Below, piece after piece: positions 36,641 through 47,284 of a stretch of 64,000 nt of DNA; position 1 is the first letter of the stretch; the number at the start of each line of letters is the position of its first letter. The stretch is from Solanum dulcamara (lineage: Eukaryota; Streptophyta; Magnoliopsida; Solanales; Solanaceae): contig NC_077240.1 in assembly GCF_947179165.1 (NCBI RefSeq), positions 51,210,501-51,274,500 of the forward strand. The letters are read 5' to 3'. Below the pieces are notes generated by a model. The model was given only the letters and a program-made list of their open reading frames with translations, ran no database searches and was not told the origin of the DNA. The position numbers and the translations under genes are program-made.

Positions 36641-38155
36641 ATTGGCATGTTTAGGTGTGCATTTGGTTGACTCCAATGATGGAAGTGTTCTTGTACATAA
36701 TTGCTTGGAATCATCTCTTGTGGTGGATGTTAAGGCCAAGAAAGACCATGATCCAGTTTTGGTTGAATTGAAGAAGTTGGTTGCCAAAAAAGCCATTAAG
36801 GCTTTCTCCCAAGGGAAAGATGGAGTACTATGTTACCAAGGTCGTTTATGTGGGCCTAATGTGTATGGACTAAGGTATTTGATATTTAATGAGTCATATA
36901 GTTCTTGGTATTGAATTCATCTAGGATCCGCCAATATGCATCATGATTTGAGGGAAGTGTATTGGGGGAATGGAATAAAGAAAGACATTGCAGAGTTCGT
37001 GGCTAAGTCTCCTAATTGTCAACAAGTTAAAGTTGAGCATTAAAAATTGGGAGGTTTAGATCAAGACATTGAAATCCCTACTTGGAAGTGGGAAGATGTC
37101 AATATAGACTTTATGATGGGTTTGGCTCGTACTAGATGGTAATATGATTCCATTTTGGTTGTTGTGGACCGAATGACTAAATTAGAACACTTTCTGTCGG
37201 TTAAGACTTCCTATGGTGTCGAAGACTATGCTAAGTTTTACATTCGTGAATTGGTGAAACTTCATGGTGTTCCTTTGACTTTTATATTGGACTGAGGAAC
37301 TCAATTCACTTCACATTTTTGGAAGTCATTTTAAAAAGGTCTTGGTACAAAGGTTAAGCTAAGTACCACTTTACATCTTAAAATCGATGGACAAGCCAAA
37401 AGAACGATCCAATTGAAGGATATGTTTAGGGCTTGTGTGGTTGATTTTAAAGGAAATTGGGATGAGCATTTGCCATTGATTGAGTTTTCCTACAATAATA
37501 GTTATCACTCTAGCATCCAAATGGTACTTTTTGAATCCTTATATGCAAAAAGATGTTGATCCCCGGTGGGATGGTTTGAAGTAGGTTAGGTGGCATTGAT
37601 TGTCCTGATTTGGTAGTTGGTTCAATCGAGAATGTAAGGATCATAAGTGGAATATTGAAGATGAACCAAAGTCATCAAAAGTCCTATTTAGACATTAGAA
37701 GACTAGAGCTTGGATTTGATGTGGATGACTGAGTGTATTTGAAGGTTTAACCTATGAAAGGTGTAATCCATTTTGGTAGCACGAGGAAATTGACTCCTAG
37801 ATATGTAGGACCCTATAAAATATTGCAATATGTTGGTTAGGTGGCATATGAGTTAGATTTTCCATTTTAGTTTGCTATTGTTCACTCGATTTCATCTGTC
37901 GATGTTGAGAAAGTTATTTGGTGTTCCAAACTCTAATGTTCCATTGGAAATTATGATCGTTGAAGAAAATTTGACTTATGAGGAGGTTCTAGTTGAAATC
38001 GTAGATCGGCATGTAAAGAGATTAAGGAATAAATATGTTGTGTCCCTCAAGGTGTTATGGGAAATCAACAAATAAAAAGTGCTATGTGGGAAGCGGAAGC
38101 GGAAATGATGAAACGTTACCTATATCTTTTTCCTTCCACTCAAGCCTAAGGTACT
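36641..38155 (+). pseudogene. RE6 integrase
   Basis: The N-terminal part is at 36642-37050 (LGVHLVDSNDGSVLVHNCLES, zinc-binding end CQQVKVEH). The core at 37070-37560 reads PTWKWEDVNIDFMMGLA, VVVDRMTKLEHFLSVKTSYG, ELVKLHGVPLTFILD followed by a stop, then IDGQAKRTIQ where the catalytic Glu of G-Q-A-E-R is Lys. The C-terminal tail at 37700-38150 (RKLTPRYVGPYKILQYVG; VEENLTYEEVLVEIVDRHVK; RLRNKYVVSLKVLW) is of the chromodomain-linked kind. Confidence 0.85.
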
Positions 38156-38391
38156 AAGTTGTTCATGATCAAGTCGATTAAACAACTACGTTTCAGTTCT
38201 ATATGTCATTCATATGCATGCATGTTCATGAAGTTTGCTTTAAAGTCATGATTTAGGATAACATTGAAAATCTCATGGTTTATACTTTCTATGTGTCATT
38301 GTAATAATGGTTGGGTTGGTAGTCCTTGTTCCATGTCTTTTCTAAGCGAAGTTAATCTCATGCAAAGATGAATGTTCCCAATCAGGAGATA
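38156..38391 (+). other. RE6 3' untranslated stretch with purine tract
   Basis: There is no coding signal after the integrase stop. It ends GATGAATGTTCCCAATCAGG then AGATATA, equivalent to the GTTCCCAAGAGGGAGATAA that precedes the RE10 3' LTR. The purine tract is decayed. Confidence 0.6.
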
Positions 38392-38470
38392 TATTAAGAT
38401 CCCGTAAAATGAAAAGTCAAATGAAAGGAAAATTTTAAAAGAATTTTGACTGAGCCAGGTCTACGAGTGC
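38392..38470 (+). repeat. RE6 3' LTR, first 80 bp only
   Basis: Text TTAAGATCCCGTAAAATG stands for a TGTAAGACCCCGTAAAATG-like start. The reading is cut at 38471 by the RE7 LTR terminus. The exact first base is uncertain because TG is not preserved. Confidence 0.5.
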
Positions 38471-39850
38471 CACGTCCAAAAATACCCCCTACACATGACT
38501 TGCACCCACTATCACCACCTGTCGAGCAACCTAAAATCCATACACTTAACCAAATTATCTAGGCACTGAGATAAAATATGTAAAACTCCAAAATGTATCA
38601 ATACTTCTTAAAATAAAATAGTTATCAAACCAAAATATTTTATCTATTTATTAATATAATGGGCACTTAAATAGTGTATATATAGACCAAATACCACAAT
38701 TAGACCATAGAATAGTAGCCTTCACCAAAAATGCGAAGGCTCACCTCAACGACAGAATCCACTCAAACGAGCTAGTTAGCCTGTAGCCTCAGCCTCTGAT
38801 ACAATATCTGCATAGACATGCAAGTAGTGAGTGAGCTATATATAAATATAACCCAGTATGATCTCGACTCGGTACTTTAATATTGCTGGAACAAGAGTTA
38901 GAAAATGCATCTACACCATACACACATAATGATATACACAAGAATGTATTTCATAATATAAAGTTAAATAAGTCAAACCAAATGTTCGAAAAAGGGCAAT
39001 ACATGTTTCCACAAAATCCACACTTCAATATTTTCATAAACGACAGTGAAGGAGATCAACCCATCACCCCAACAAGCCCACAACAGCATATATAATGCCC
39101 TAAAGTACACTACAACAACATGTACAAAGCCCCTAACATATTACGGAAGCATAGATATGCCCCTAACATATTACGACGGCTATGTATGCGCCTAGTAACT
39201 ATATCACACTAATGAAGAAAGATATACAATATCACACCACATATAACTTATAAGAATATTTGATATTCTTCACAAAATAACATATCTATGGCTGATTCAA
39301 AACCATCAATTCTGCCAAGAACATGCTTGTCCCAACACATGGACTAGGCAGAAAAACTACATTTTTCAAAAAAAGTATGACAAGCAAGAAAAATCTTAAA
39401 GTCTCACTAACCTCGCTAATGACAAATCCCACAACCTTGCATGCACAGAACACCAACAAAAATAGCCCCTAAATGCCTCAATCTATGCAAAATATTGATT
39501 AATGACATCAATTACACTAGTCAGATCAAGTGTCAATATTCCTAACTTTTAATCTTAGAGATAAACCCTAATATTTTACCCTTAAACCATGAATCAAAGA
39601 TAAAAAGAAAATTCGCAGTAAGCCATAGAAGCAGTTCTGCTTGCTTCCAAAAAAAGGGCTTAAATTTTCAATTCCTTAATATTCTTAGAACCATAGTTGC
39701 CTAAGGATTTTTGATCCATAATCACTATGACATTATTGATTTATTATCATTTATTCAATGATTTTTTAGAGCTATGGTAAAATTACAAAGAGAGTACTAC
39801 TTTCTGCAAATTTAATGGGGTACACGTATATGTTACTATGAATAAATTTG
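38471..39850 (-). repeat. RE7 3' LTR (probable)
   Basis: Placed between the RE6 LTR fragment and the RE7 integrase tail. The plus-strand edge TGCCACGTCCAAAAATACCC at 38471 gives a ...GGACGTGGCA terminus in element sense. Typical LTR text without coding potential, including TATAAATATAACCCAG (38838-38855). The inner boundary near 39850 is not determined because no clear polypurine tract is visible and no partner LTR is in the window. The small open frame 38883-39095 looks fortuitous. Confidence 0.55.
39129..39187 (+). repeat. Short direct repeat, two units of 29-30 bp
   Basis: GCCCCTAACATATTACG occurs twice in head-to-tail units with tails GAAGCATAGATAT and ACGGCTATGTAT; a third start GCGCCTAGTAACTAT follows. 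It lies inside the RE7 LTR and has no coding context. Confidence 0.8.
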
Positions 39851-39854
39851 ATGA

Positions 39855-40053
39855 CATTACATGAAGCTTACTTCTTCGACTTCAATTATCATACTTTCCT
39901 ATCAAGAATAGATATCGGTCCTTCCTCATTTTCTAACATCTCATCAATATCCGCATATTCTTACTTAATTTTATGGATATCACCATGAACATACCATCGA
40001 AGCATGGAAACATGAAACACAAGAAGAACGGCGGATAATCTCGGAGGTAAAGC
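39855..40053 (-). pseudogene. RE7 integrase C-terminal tail, distal to RE8
   Basis: Minus strand from 40048 reads LPPRLSAVLLVFHVSMLRWY, then, after a stop, EYADIDEMLENEEGPISILD and RKV...LKSK. The FHVSML motif and the PISILDRKV end mark the final part of gypsy integrase. The frame is continuous with 43244-43053 when RE8 and one AAAGC copy are disregarded. Confidence 0.8.
40049..40053 (+). repeat. RE8 target-site duplication, left copy
   Basis: AAAGC, identical to 43048-43052; five bases is the usual duplication length for gypsy integration. Confidence 0.9.
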
Positions 40054-43047
40054 TGTTACACCCCGCACTTTTAGACCTTGGAATATGTTCCTAACATTCT
40101 TGAAAGTGTCCATGAGACCCCTACTATCCTCATACATCGAACATTTCTAAGGAAAGAAGAATGCGATAACCCGTGAGAGGGAAGGTTGAAAATAGTGTCG
40201 TAAGAATCCGGAAGAAGTTGGATGCCAAGTAACGAGTCATAGGACTCGATTTACCTAGGTAAGATACCAATTTATAAGTATTATACAATTGATCTACTTA
40301 AGTACATACCAAGATTGCGTAGCACGTATTACATAGGCTCTTAAAATAGGACGAGATTACGAACCTACGAGGAAGGGGAAAAAATGACATATGGCAGCTA
40401 ATAAAGGAGTGACACATGGCAGAACCTCAAGCAAGTAGGTGACCCACTTGCTGGAGGTCAAGTAGGTTACCCACCTGCTTGGGGGGAGGTGAGCCCCACT
40501 GCCATGTGGCAGCCTTGGAGGCATGTATGGATTCGTGGCCCAATAAGGGCTTGACACGTGTCACCCTTGGGGCCCAACATATATCACCTACTAAAGGAGT
40601 GTATATACACATGTAAGTATGAGTAAACTTCAGTTTACACCTCAAATATTCATGTTCAGCACTTGGAAAAGGAAAAAAAAATCCTAAAGACTAAGAGAGA
40701 GCACCTACGGCCAAGGCCAAGAATTCAAGGTGAGTTCTGATTTTTCATTCGCGAATTAATTATCTACGGTGTTCCTCAAGCATGTGGGGAGGTATATAGG
40801 TATCTTACGATTTCTACAGATTCTTTTCTTCAGACCTACACTTAGAAACTAGAAGAGAAAAACGTTGGAGGGCAAGAAGAGGGAGCTACAGGTTTGGGGC
40901 TGCCAAGGTAAGCCTCCGAGTTTCATTCCGTGAATTAATTATTTAAAGTATACCACAGTTATATAATGGTGTTTTATAACATAAAAGTCCATTTCGGGGC
41001 AGCAAGGAAGCGATACAAACAGTCCGCTCAATTTCAGCACGTTTCGAGAAGTTCCGAGTTGCAATTTGGCAGTCTTGGCCAATTTCGGGTAAGGTATGGT
41101 TTCTGCTTTTAATTTGGACTTTATGGTATTGTTATGGAGTGTGTTAAACTCCCTATAGGTGGATGTAAATGTGAAAATGTCATAGAAACCCTTGACGTTC
41201 GAAACAAACTAAATTGGAATCGCTATAGTTCAATTGTCGTCGAAGTAAAGTGTTGTGCTTGTGGTGTACTGTTGCAGGTGTGTGGTGGTTTATTGCAGGG
41301 ACTAAATGTGTTCTAAAATAGGTTTGGGTGCTGCTGGGTTCAGCCACACGACCCCTTGTTTTGTTTAATTAAAGGTGTTGCGAAATAAAGTCTAGAAACC
41401 CTATTTTGGTATCGTAGTTTCGAGCGAGTCGTTTGGAGTTTATGTTGTATATTGTCAGTGTGAATTGCGTAAACATATGCTGCAGGTTATTGTGTTGGTT
41501 GGATGTAGGTATTTAGGGGTGTAATTGGAAATTCGGATAGGGCACGTTATAGGGGAGATGCTGCCCAATTTTCGTTAACATCTTAACTAATTAAAGACCT
41601 AGTCGAGGAGACGAACAAGGACATAGGTTCCGTGAATACTAAGATGCAACTAAAGGCGCTGAAAAGTTTAAGGTTGTTGATACTCACATTGCTTCCATGT
41701 TAAATAGGTTTGGAGGATGACGATGTGGACGTGATTAAGAGAAGTCCATACGAGGTATGTGAAGCTCTTTTTTGGCATATTTTGGAATAAGTATGTGAAA
41801 CTATCTCTTCTTTCTTTTGGCATATCTTAGATGTAGACTATGGATGATTAAGATTTGGTGCAACTTCATTCTTAGGTTCTGAATATGACTTCAGGACTCT
41901 TGATTACTTCTGGATGTTAAGACTCTTAAAGTAGATAAACTCCTATTCCTCAAGTCTTCTATGTGACTGTATAGTGATTGATTAGACAAAACTCTTCTTT
42001 TAAAAAAGAAAGGCTCTAAAATAACCAATGCTCATACTGGTATATGTCTAAGAGTTCCAAAACTCCTTTTTACTTAGTCCTTAGTGACATTCAGAGGGTA
42101 TACGTCAGATACTTCCTACCCTGATCTCCAAGTGATAGTTCTCTTGATGACTTCATTGAGTCTCAGATAATGATTTACACTGTGTTTTGTTTCTCACTAC
42201 TCTACTCGTGTATACTGTAACACTTCTTCTCCGAGTCTCAGGCCGGTTATCGGATTCAAGCTCAATTCCACTGTATTTTCATCGTGCCCTTACTAGAGGA
42301 ACGAGTACGTATATATATGTGATAATGTGATGATGTATTGTAATAAGGAGGTGATGGTTCTACAGATAAGATTCATCGGATCCCTAATAGGGCCGGCTAT
42401 ATTGAAAATTTGAGCATGCATGATTTTACTTTCCTAGGTATAGGTTTTTGATTTAATATTTTATCCCCTACTTCTCTATTTCAGATATGCCTCCAGTTGT
42501 ATTGTGTTATATTTTACATAGTCAGTACATATGTCGTACTGACCCCCCTTTTCTCGGGGGGGATGCGTTTCATGCCCATATGTACAAATACAGTTTTAAG
42601 GATTCTGTCGTCTTAGGATTCTGCTCAGCTCAATTGGAAGAGGCTCCATTGTATCGGAGCCTAGTTTTTGGTACTAACCACAGATGTATAAAATTATTTT
42701 GTTTATTCAAGGGTACGGCGGGGGCCCTATCCCGCCATATATTGTCATTAATATTCTTAGAGGTCTGCAGACATGTATATGTGGGTTGTGTATGTCAGTT
42801 TGGTTCAGCTGGGTCTATATGATGTACTATATATGTTGTTATGTTGTGGCAGCCTTGTCAGCTTATGTACCCTTTCATGATGTGATACAAATGAAAGAGG
42901 GTACCAGTTTATGAAAATGTTATCACCCAATGGGGTTCTGTTGCATAGTGTTATGTAATTACAGTTCGACTTGACCACAACTGATAGACACATATACGGG
43001 GATTCAGATCGGACCCCATTCATGGCCTACGGGGTTGGGTCGTGACA
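40054..43047 (+). repeat. RE8: solo LTR in the RE7 integrase gene
   Basis: A 2994-bp sequence from TGTTACACCCCGCACTTTT to GGTTGGGTCGTGACA is flanked by perfect AAAGC repeats, with no internal domain on either side: the product of recombination between two LTRs of a once complete element. It is related to RE2 and RE9 LTRs (same start TGTTACACCCC, same end, shared CCGTGAATTAATTATTTAA block near 40930). It holds two dyads (40433-40480), a G-box-like palindrome (40499-40512), GACACGTGTC (40553-40562), TATATA (40602-40607) and the C-run/G-run hairpin (42542-42563). Short open frames inside are fortuitous. Confidence 0.95.
40433..40607 (+). promoter_or_regulatory. RE8 promoter module
   Basis: Two degenerate dyads (AAGTAGGTG-ACC-CACTTGCTT and AAGTAGGTT-ACC-CACCTGCTT), CTGCCATGTGGCAG, the palindrome GACACGTGTC with an ACGT core of the ABRE/G-box class, then TATATA at 40602. 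Order and spacing match RE2 and RE9. Plant bZIP and bHLH factors bind ACGT cores; binding here is inferred. Confidence 0.5.
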
Positions 43048-43052
43048 AAAGC
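43048..43052 (+). repeat. RE8 target-site duplication, right copy
   Basis: AAAGC directly after the LTR terminus GTGACA; identical to the left copy. Confidence 0.9.
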
Positions 43053-44300
43053 AAGTCTGCAAGCCACCAAACCAATTCGGTCTAAAATGTCATAAGGACC
43101 AATATACCTAGGACTCAACTTACCTTTACGACCAAATATCTTAGCTCTTTTTGTAGAGGAAACTTTCAAACAGACCTTCTCTCCCTTCACAAAATCTACA
43201 TCACATAATCTCTTATCTGCATAGGAATTTTGTATACTTTGCATTATCTAAAGTTGTTCTTGTATCAATGTAACTTTCTCTAATGCTTGTTGAAAAAAAT
43301 CTAGACCTAACAACTGTGCTTTGCAAGGTTCAAACCATCCAACTGGTGATCGATATCTACGACCATGTAGATCCTCATATGGTGCCATCTATATACTCAA
43401 TTGGTATCAATTATTATAAGCAAATTCTGTCAAAGGCAACTGATCATCCCAATGACCACAAAAATCAATCATGCCTGCTCTAAGAATATCCTCCTAGATC
43501 TCAACAACTCGTTTAGACTATCTGTTAGTCTGGGAATGGAAAGTTATACTCAACTCATCTTGTAAACCCAATGAATTTTGAAAATATTTCCAAAACTCAG
43601 CAGTGAATTTTTCACCATGTTTTGATATTATTGGAATTGGCACCCCATGAAGCCTAAGTATCTCTCGAAGGTAAATGTATTCTAATTGCTTTGCGGTATG
43701 AGCATCCCGAACTGTTATGAAATTGGTAGATTTTGTGAGTCCGTCCATAATCACCCAACTTGAGTCATGCTTCTTAAAAGTATTCGGCAACCCAACAACG
43801 AAATCCATTATAATCCTTTCCCACTTCCACTCTTGGATAATCATGTTTTGCATTACTCCTTCGAGTTTTTGATGTTCATATTTGACTTGTTGGAAATTTA
43901 AAAAACTATTCACATGCTTCAAAATATCATCTTTCATACCTTTTCACCAGTACAATCCACGCAGGTCTTGATACATCTTTGTAGAACCTGGGTGGATGGA
44001 TTATCACGATCTATGAGCCTCCTCATGTATTAAGTGTCTCACCTTACCCACCATTGGGATACACAATCTATCATGTCAATGGAGAACACCCTCTCCATCA
44101 ATAGAAAATGACTTCAGGCCTCCTTTATGCCCTCGATCTCATAATCTAGAAAATTGGGGATCGTCATATTGGCAAGTCTTAGCATTTCAAACTAAGGATG
44201 ATTGCACCACCATACCTGCAAGCAACCTGCCAGGAAATGTTTGATCAATTCGAACTCCTTGATTAGCTAAAGACTAAATATCCATAGCCATAGGTCGCAT
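43053..44300 (-). pseudogene. RE7 integrase (zinc-binding, core and start of tail)
   Basis: The minus frame 43518-43937 is open: FLNFQQVKYEHQKLEG, WKWERIIMDFVVGLPNTF (first Asp), MDGLTKSTNFITVRDAHTAK, then VPIPIISKHGEKFTAEFW, where the second catalytic Asp (I-S-D) is Lys; it stops at FHSQTNR before the Glu. The tail 43020-43244 reads KRLCDVDFVKGEKVCLKVSS, then GPYDILDRIGLVACRLA, and runs into the RE8 target site. 43940-44300 holds the degraded N-terminal part. Confidence 0.85.
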
Positions 44301-44760
44301 TTAAGTATCAATCCAGTCCAAGCTCCCCATTGACTTCCTACTCAAGGCATATGCCACCACTTTCGCCTTTCTAGCAAGATATAAAATAGTAAAATCATAA
44401 TCATTATGTAGATCTAACCACCATTGTTGTCTCAAATTAAGATCTCTTTGCTTGAATATATATTGAAAACTTTTATGATCAGTATAGACTTCACACCGTT
44501 CACCATAAAGATAGGGACACCAATTCTTGAGTGCAAGTTTGATCGAGCCCAATTCTAAGTCATGTGTCGGATAATTTTTCTCATAAATCATTAGCTAGCG
44601 AGAAGAATATGCCACCACTTTACCATTCTACATTAAGACATAACCCAAACAAATTCTAGATGCATCACAATAAACGGTGAATCCACCCTCCGTTGTAGAT
44701 AAGGTCAAGACTGGAGCTGTAGTCAATGCAATCTTTAATTTCTAAAAACCATCTTCACAA
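44301..44760 (-). pseudogene. RE7 RNase H
   Basis: The first-Asp block GGFTVYCDASRICLGYVL is at about 44640-44700. The open block 44301-44591 reads [58 protein letters not shown] and [13 protein letters not shown]. Most active-site acids survive; stops lie between the two blocks. The usual A-D-A-L-S-R is A-Y-A-L-S-R. Confidence 0.8.
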
Positions 44761-45565
44761 CCCTCTGACTACTGAAAGACCACACCTTTCTGAGTTAAAC
44801 ATGTCAATGGAGTGTCTATCTTTGAGAAACACTCTACTAAATGTCTGTAATATCAACCTAGTCCCAAGAAACTACTTATATCTATAGGAGTATTAGGTCG
44901 AGGCCAATGGCGAACTGATTCTATCTTCGTTTGATCAACTTGAATTCCATCTCATGAGACCACGTCTCCTAAAAAGGAAACTGTGCTCAACTAGAATTCA
45001 CATTTTGAGAACTTGGCATAAAGCATTCATTCTCAAAGTGTCTCCAATACAATTCTCAAGTGGTGTTCATGTTTTGCCTCACTCCGAGAGTAGACCAAAA
45101 TATCATCAATGAACACTATCACAAAATAGTCTAAGTATGGCTTGAATACTCTTCTCATGAGGTCCATAAATGTTGCAGGCGCATTAATTAGGCCAAAAGA
45201 CATCACCAAAAATTGAAAGTGTCCATACCTAGTCCAAAAGTCTACTTAACACTCAGCTGATGATAACGTGATCTCAAGATATTTTTGGAAAAGAGAGTAA
45301 CACCCTGTAGCTGGTCAAATATATCATCAATTCAAGGCAATGGGTATTTATTCTTGATTTTTGCCTTATTCAGTTGTCTGTAGTCAATACACATTCTTAT
45401 AGTACCATCTTTCTTTTTCATAAATATCACTGGTGCACCCCAAGGCAATACACTAAGCCTAATGAACCCCTTATCAAATAGATCTTGGAGTTAAAGCTTC
45501 AATTCTGTCAACTCAGCTAGAGCAATAATAGAGAGGAATAGAGATAGGTTGATTCCCTGGCAATA
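44761..45565 (-). pseudogene. RE7 reverse transcriptase
   Basis: On the minus strand, about 45080-45180 reads [20 protein letters not shown] then [10 protein letters not shown], so the catalytic F-I-D-D box is intact, unlike RE4 and RE6. Upstream fragments correspond to [16 protein letters not shown] and [11 protein letters not shown]. Stops (for example after VSAEC-like text near 45250, and near 45490) break the frame. Confidence 0.8.
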
Positions 45566-46200
45566 AATCATTGTTGAACTCAATTTCCCTCATCAGAGGT
45601 AGCCCAGGTAAGTCTTCTTGAAACACATCAGCAAAGTTCCAATAAACTGGAACATTGTTAATATTAACATCCTCTACTCGAGTATCATGAACAGTAGAGA
45701 TAAAACCCAAACACCCATGATTAATCATTCGGCGTGCCATTATATAAGATATTATCTTTCCCTATGTCACAAGAGTCATGCCTTTCCATACAAAAGGTGG
45801 TTCTCTAGGAAAGTTAAAATGTGCAACATTAGCATAACAATCAACCAAAGCATAGCATGATGCTAACCAATCCATTCCCATAATCATTTAAAAATTAGAC
45901 ATAGGCAACTCTAGTAGAGCAACTACTGTGTCCTAGCCCTAATAAATTATCACACAATCTCTATACACTCTATCCACTACTAAATTCTTCCATACTGGGT
46001 CATAACCATATATTGTGCGATCAGAATCTCAACTCTTTGTTCTAATAATATAGGAAAAGATGGAGATACATACGAATACGTAGAACCAGGATCAATAAGA
46101 GAATATGCCTCAAGAGAATTGACAGTGATAATACTTGTGAGTACTGCATTGGATGCCTCGGTATCCAGTATAGCAATAGAAAATAATCTTAGTGGTCCAC
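45566..46200 (-). pseudogene. RE7 protease and linker
   Basis: Near 46040-46110 the minus strand reads EAYSLIDPGSTYSYVSPSFP with the D-P-G-S-T active site preserved. 45513-45740 reads MINHGCLGFISTVHDTRVED, VPVYWNFADVFQEDLPGLP, EIEFNNDLLPGNQPISIP, the linker to reverse transcriptase. The middle (45750-46030) contains MDWLASCYALV-like text with shifts. Confidence 0.8.
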
Positions 46201-46781
46201 CTTCTCCATGAGAATCTGTGCACCATGTCGACCCTGTCCACGAGCACCCTATGGAGCGGTCTTAACTTGCTGAATCTGAGCCTATGCACCTACAACATTC
46301 CTCTGCACCTATGTAGTAGTTTTACTAGTACTAGGATCACCCTTAGGACAGAATTTAGAAATATGCCCTCTTTCACCATAAGTCAAACAAGGACCACCAA
46401 CACCCAAGCAACAACCACTATGATTCCTACTATACATAGAACACCTTTGATGCTGTCCAAATTGAAAGAAACTATTACCCTTCCTCTGCATCTATGTTGA
46501 CCCTGTCTACTAGGATAGTCACTCCTGGAATATTGTACTACTAACTCTGATTAAGTATGTCTTTTCCCTAGATAAAGCACCACTAATCCCACCTTTATTA
46601 CAAGACTTTTTGTTTTCTCACTCAACTTTTTCCATTTTTAGATAAGATTAACAATGAAGAGGAGTGTCAACCATAGTTGAATATGTACTATTTTGTATAT
46701 CCCATATCACAGAAACATGATAACGATGTTCAAGTCCATCCATAAATTGTCTCACCTTCTTCCTTGGATCTACAACTAAAC
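46201..46781 (-). pseudogene. RE7 gag C-terminal part with zinc knuckle
   Basis: Open block 46309-46491: FQFGQHQRCSMYSRNHSG then CLTYGERGHISKFCPKG. The knuckle has the C-x3-G-x2-G-H-x4-C skeleton but its second Cys is Tyr. Further upstream in gene sense, 46640-46781 reads LVVDPRKKVRQFMDGLEHRY. The frame stops at the RE9 terminus and continues in phase beyond 56361. Confidence 0.85.
46777..46781 (+). repeat. RE9 target-site duplication, left copy
   Basis: TAAAC directly before TGTTATGCCCC. The right copy is CAAAC (56357-56361), one transition apart. Confidence 0.75.
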
Positions 46782-47138
46782 TGTTATGCCCCATACTTTC
46801 GTATTTTGGAATGCTTTCTTAAGTTTCTTAAAAGTTTCCATGCAACCCAGGATATCTATAACGTAACCAAATAACTCTAAGGAAGGGAGGATGTGATTCC
46901 CCATAGTAGGAAAGGTTGGAAATAGAGTTATAAGAATTTGGAAGGAGTTGGAGGCCAAGTAATGAGTCGTAGGACTCGACTTACCTACGTAAGATACCAA
47001 CTAGGGTGTCTTATATACTTAAGCTATTGGAGTGCATGTCGAGTTGACATAGCAAAGATTACATAGGTTCTTAAAGTGAGAAGAGATTACAGATCCATGG
47101 AAGAGGCAGAAGGAGGCGTAGCACCTACTCGGAAGCAA

Positions 47139-47284
47139 GTAGGTGACACACCTACTTAAGGTGGGTCCCACACTGCCATGTGGCAGCAAATGAGTGGATG
47201 CATGATTGAGGTGATGCCCTAGGGAGATGCCACATGTCACCCCTAGGTGATGCCATGTGTCACCTCTTAGGATTCATATAAATA
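47139..47284 (+). promoter_or_regulatory. RE9 5' LTR promoter module
   Basis: A single dyad AAGTAGGTG-ACA-CACCTACTT (perfect 9-bp arms), CTGCCATGTGGCAG, two ACATGTCACC/ATGTGTCACC boxes, and a strong TATA box TATAAATA at 47277-47284. Transcript start would be expected about 30 bp further on. The CACGTG core of the palindrome is CATGTG in this copy. Confidence 0.6.

Larger units (their letters stand above)
32793..38470 (+). mobile_element. RE6: plus-strand gypsy element with both LTRs truncated by neighbours
   Basis: The last 680 bp of a 5' LTR (32793-33476) are followed by a decayed primer-binding site, gag, protease, reverse transcriptase, RNase H and integrase, a purine tract and only about 80 bp of the 3' LTR before RE7 begins at 38471. 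It is the most complete single gag-pol order of the window, but carries frameshifts and catalytic losses in every domain. Confidence 0.8.

Noticed and set aside
42487..42914. Two overlapping open frames in RE8
   Set aside because: They sit inside a solo LTR around the hairpin block, and equivalent frames are not kept in RE2 or RE9 LTRs.
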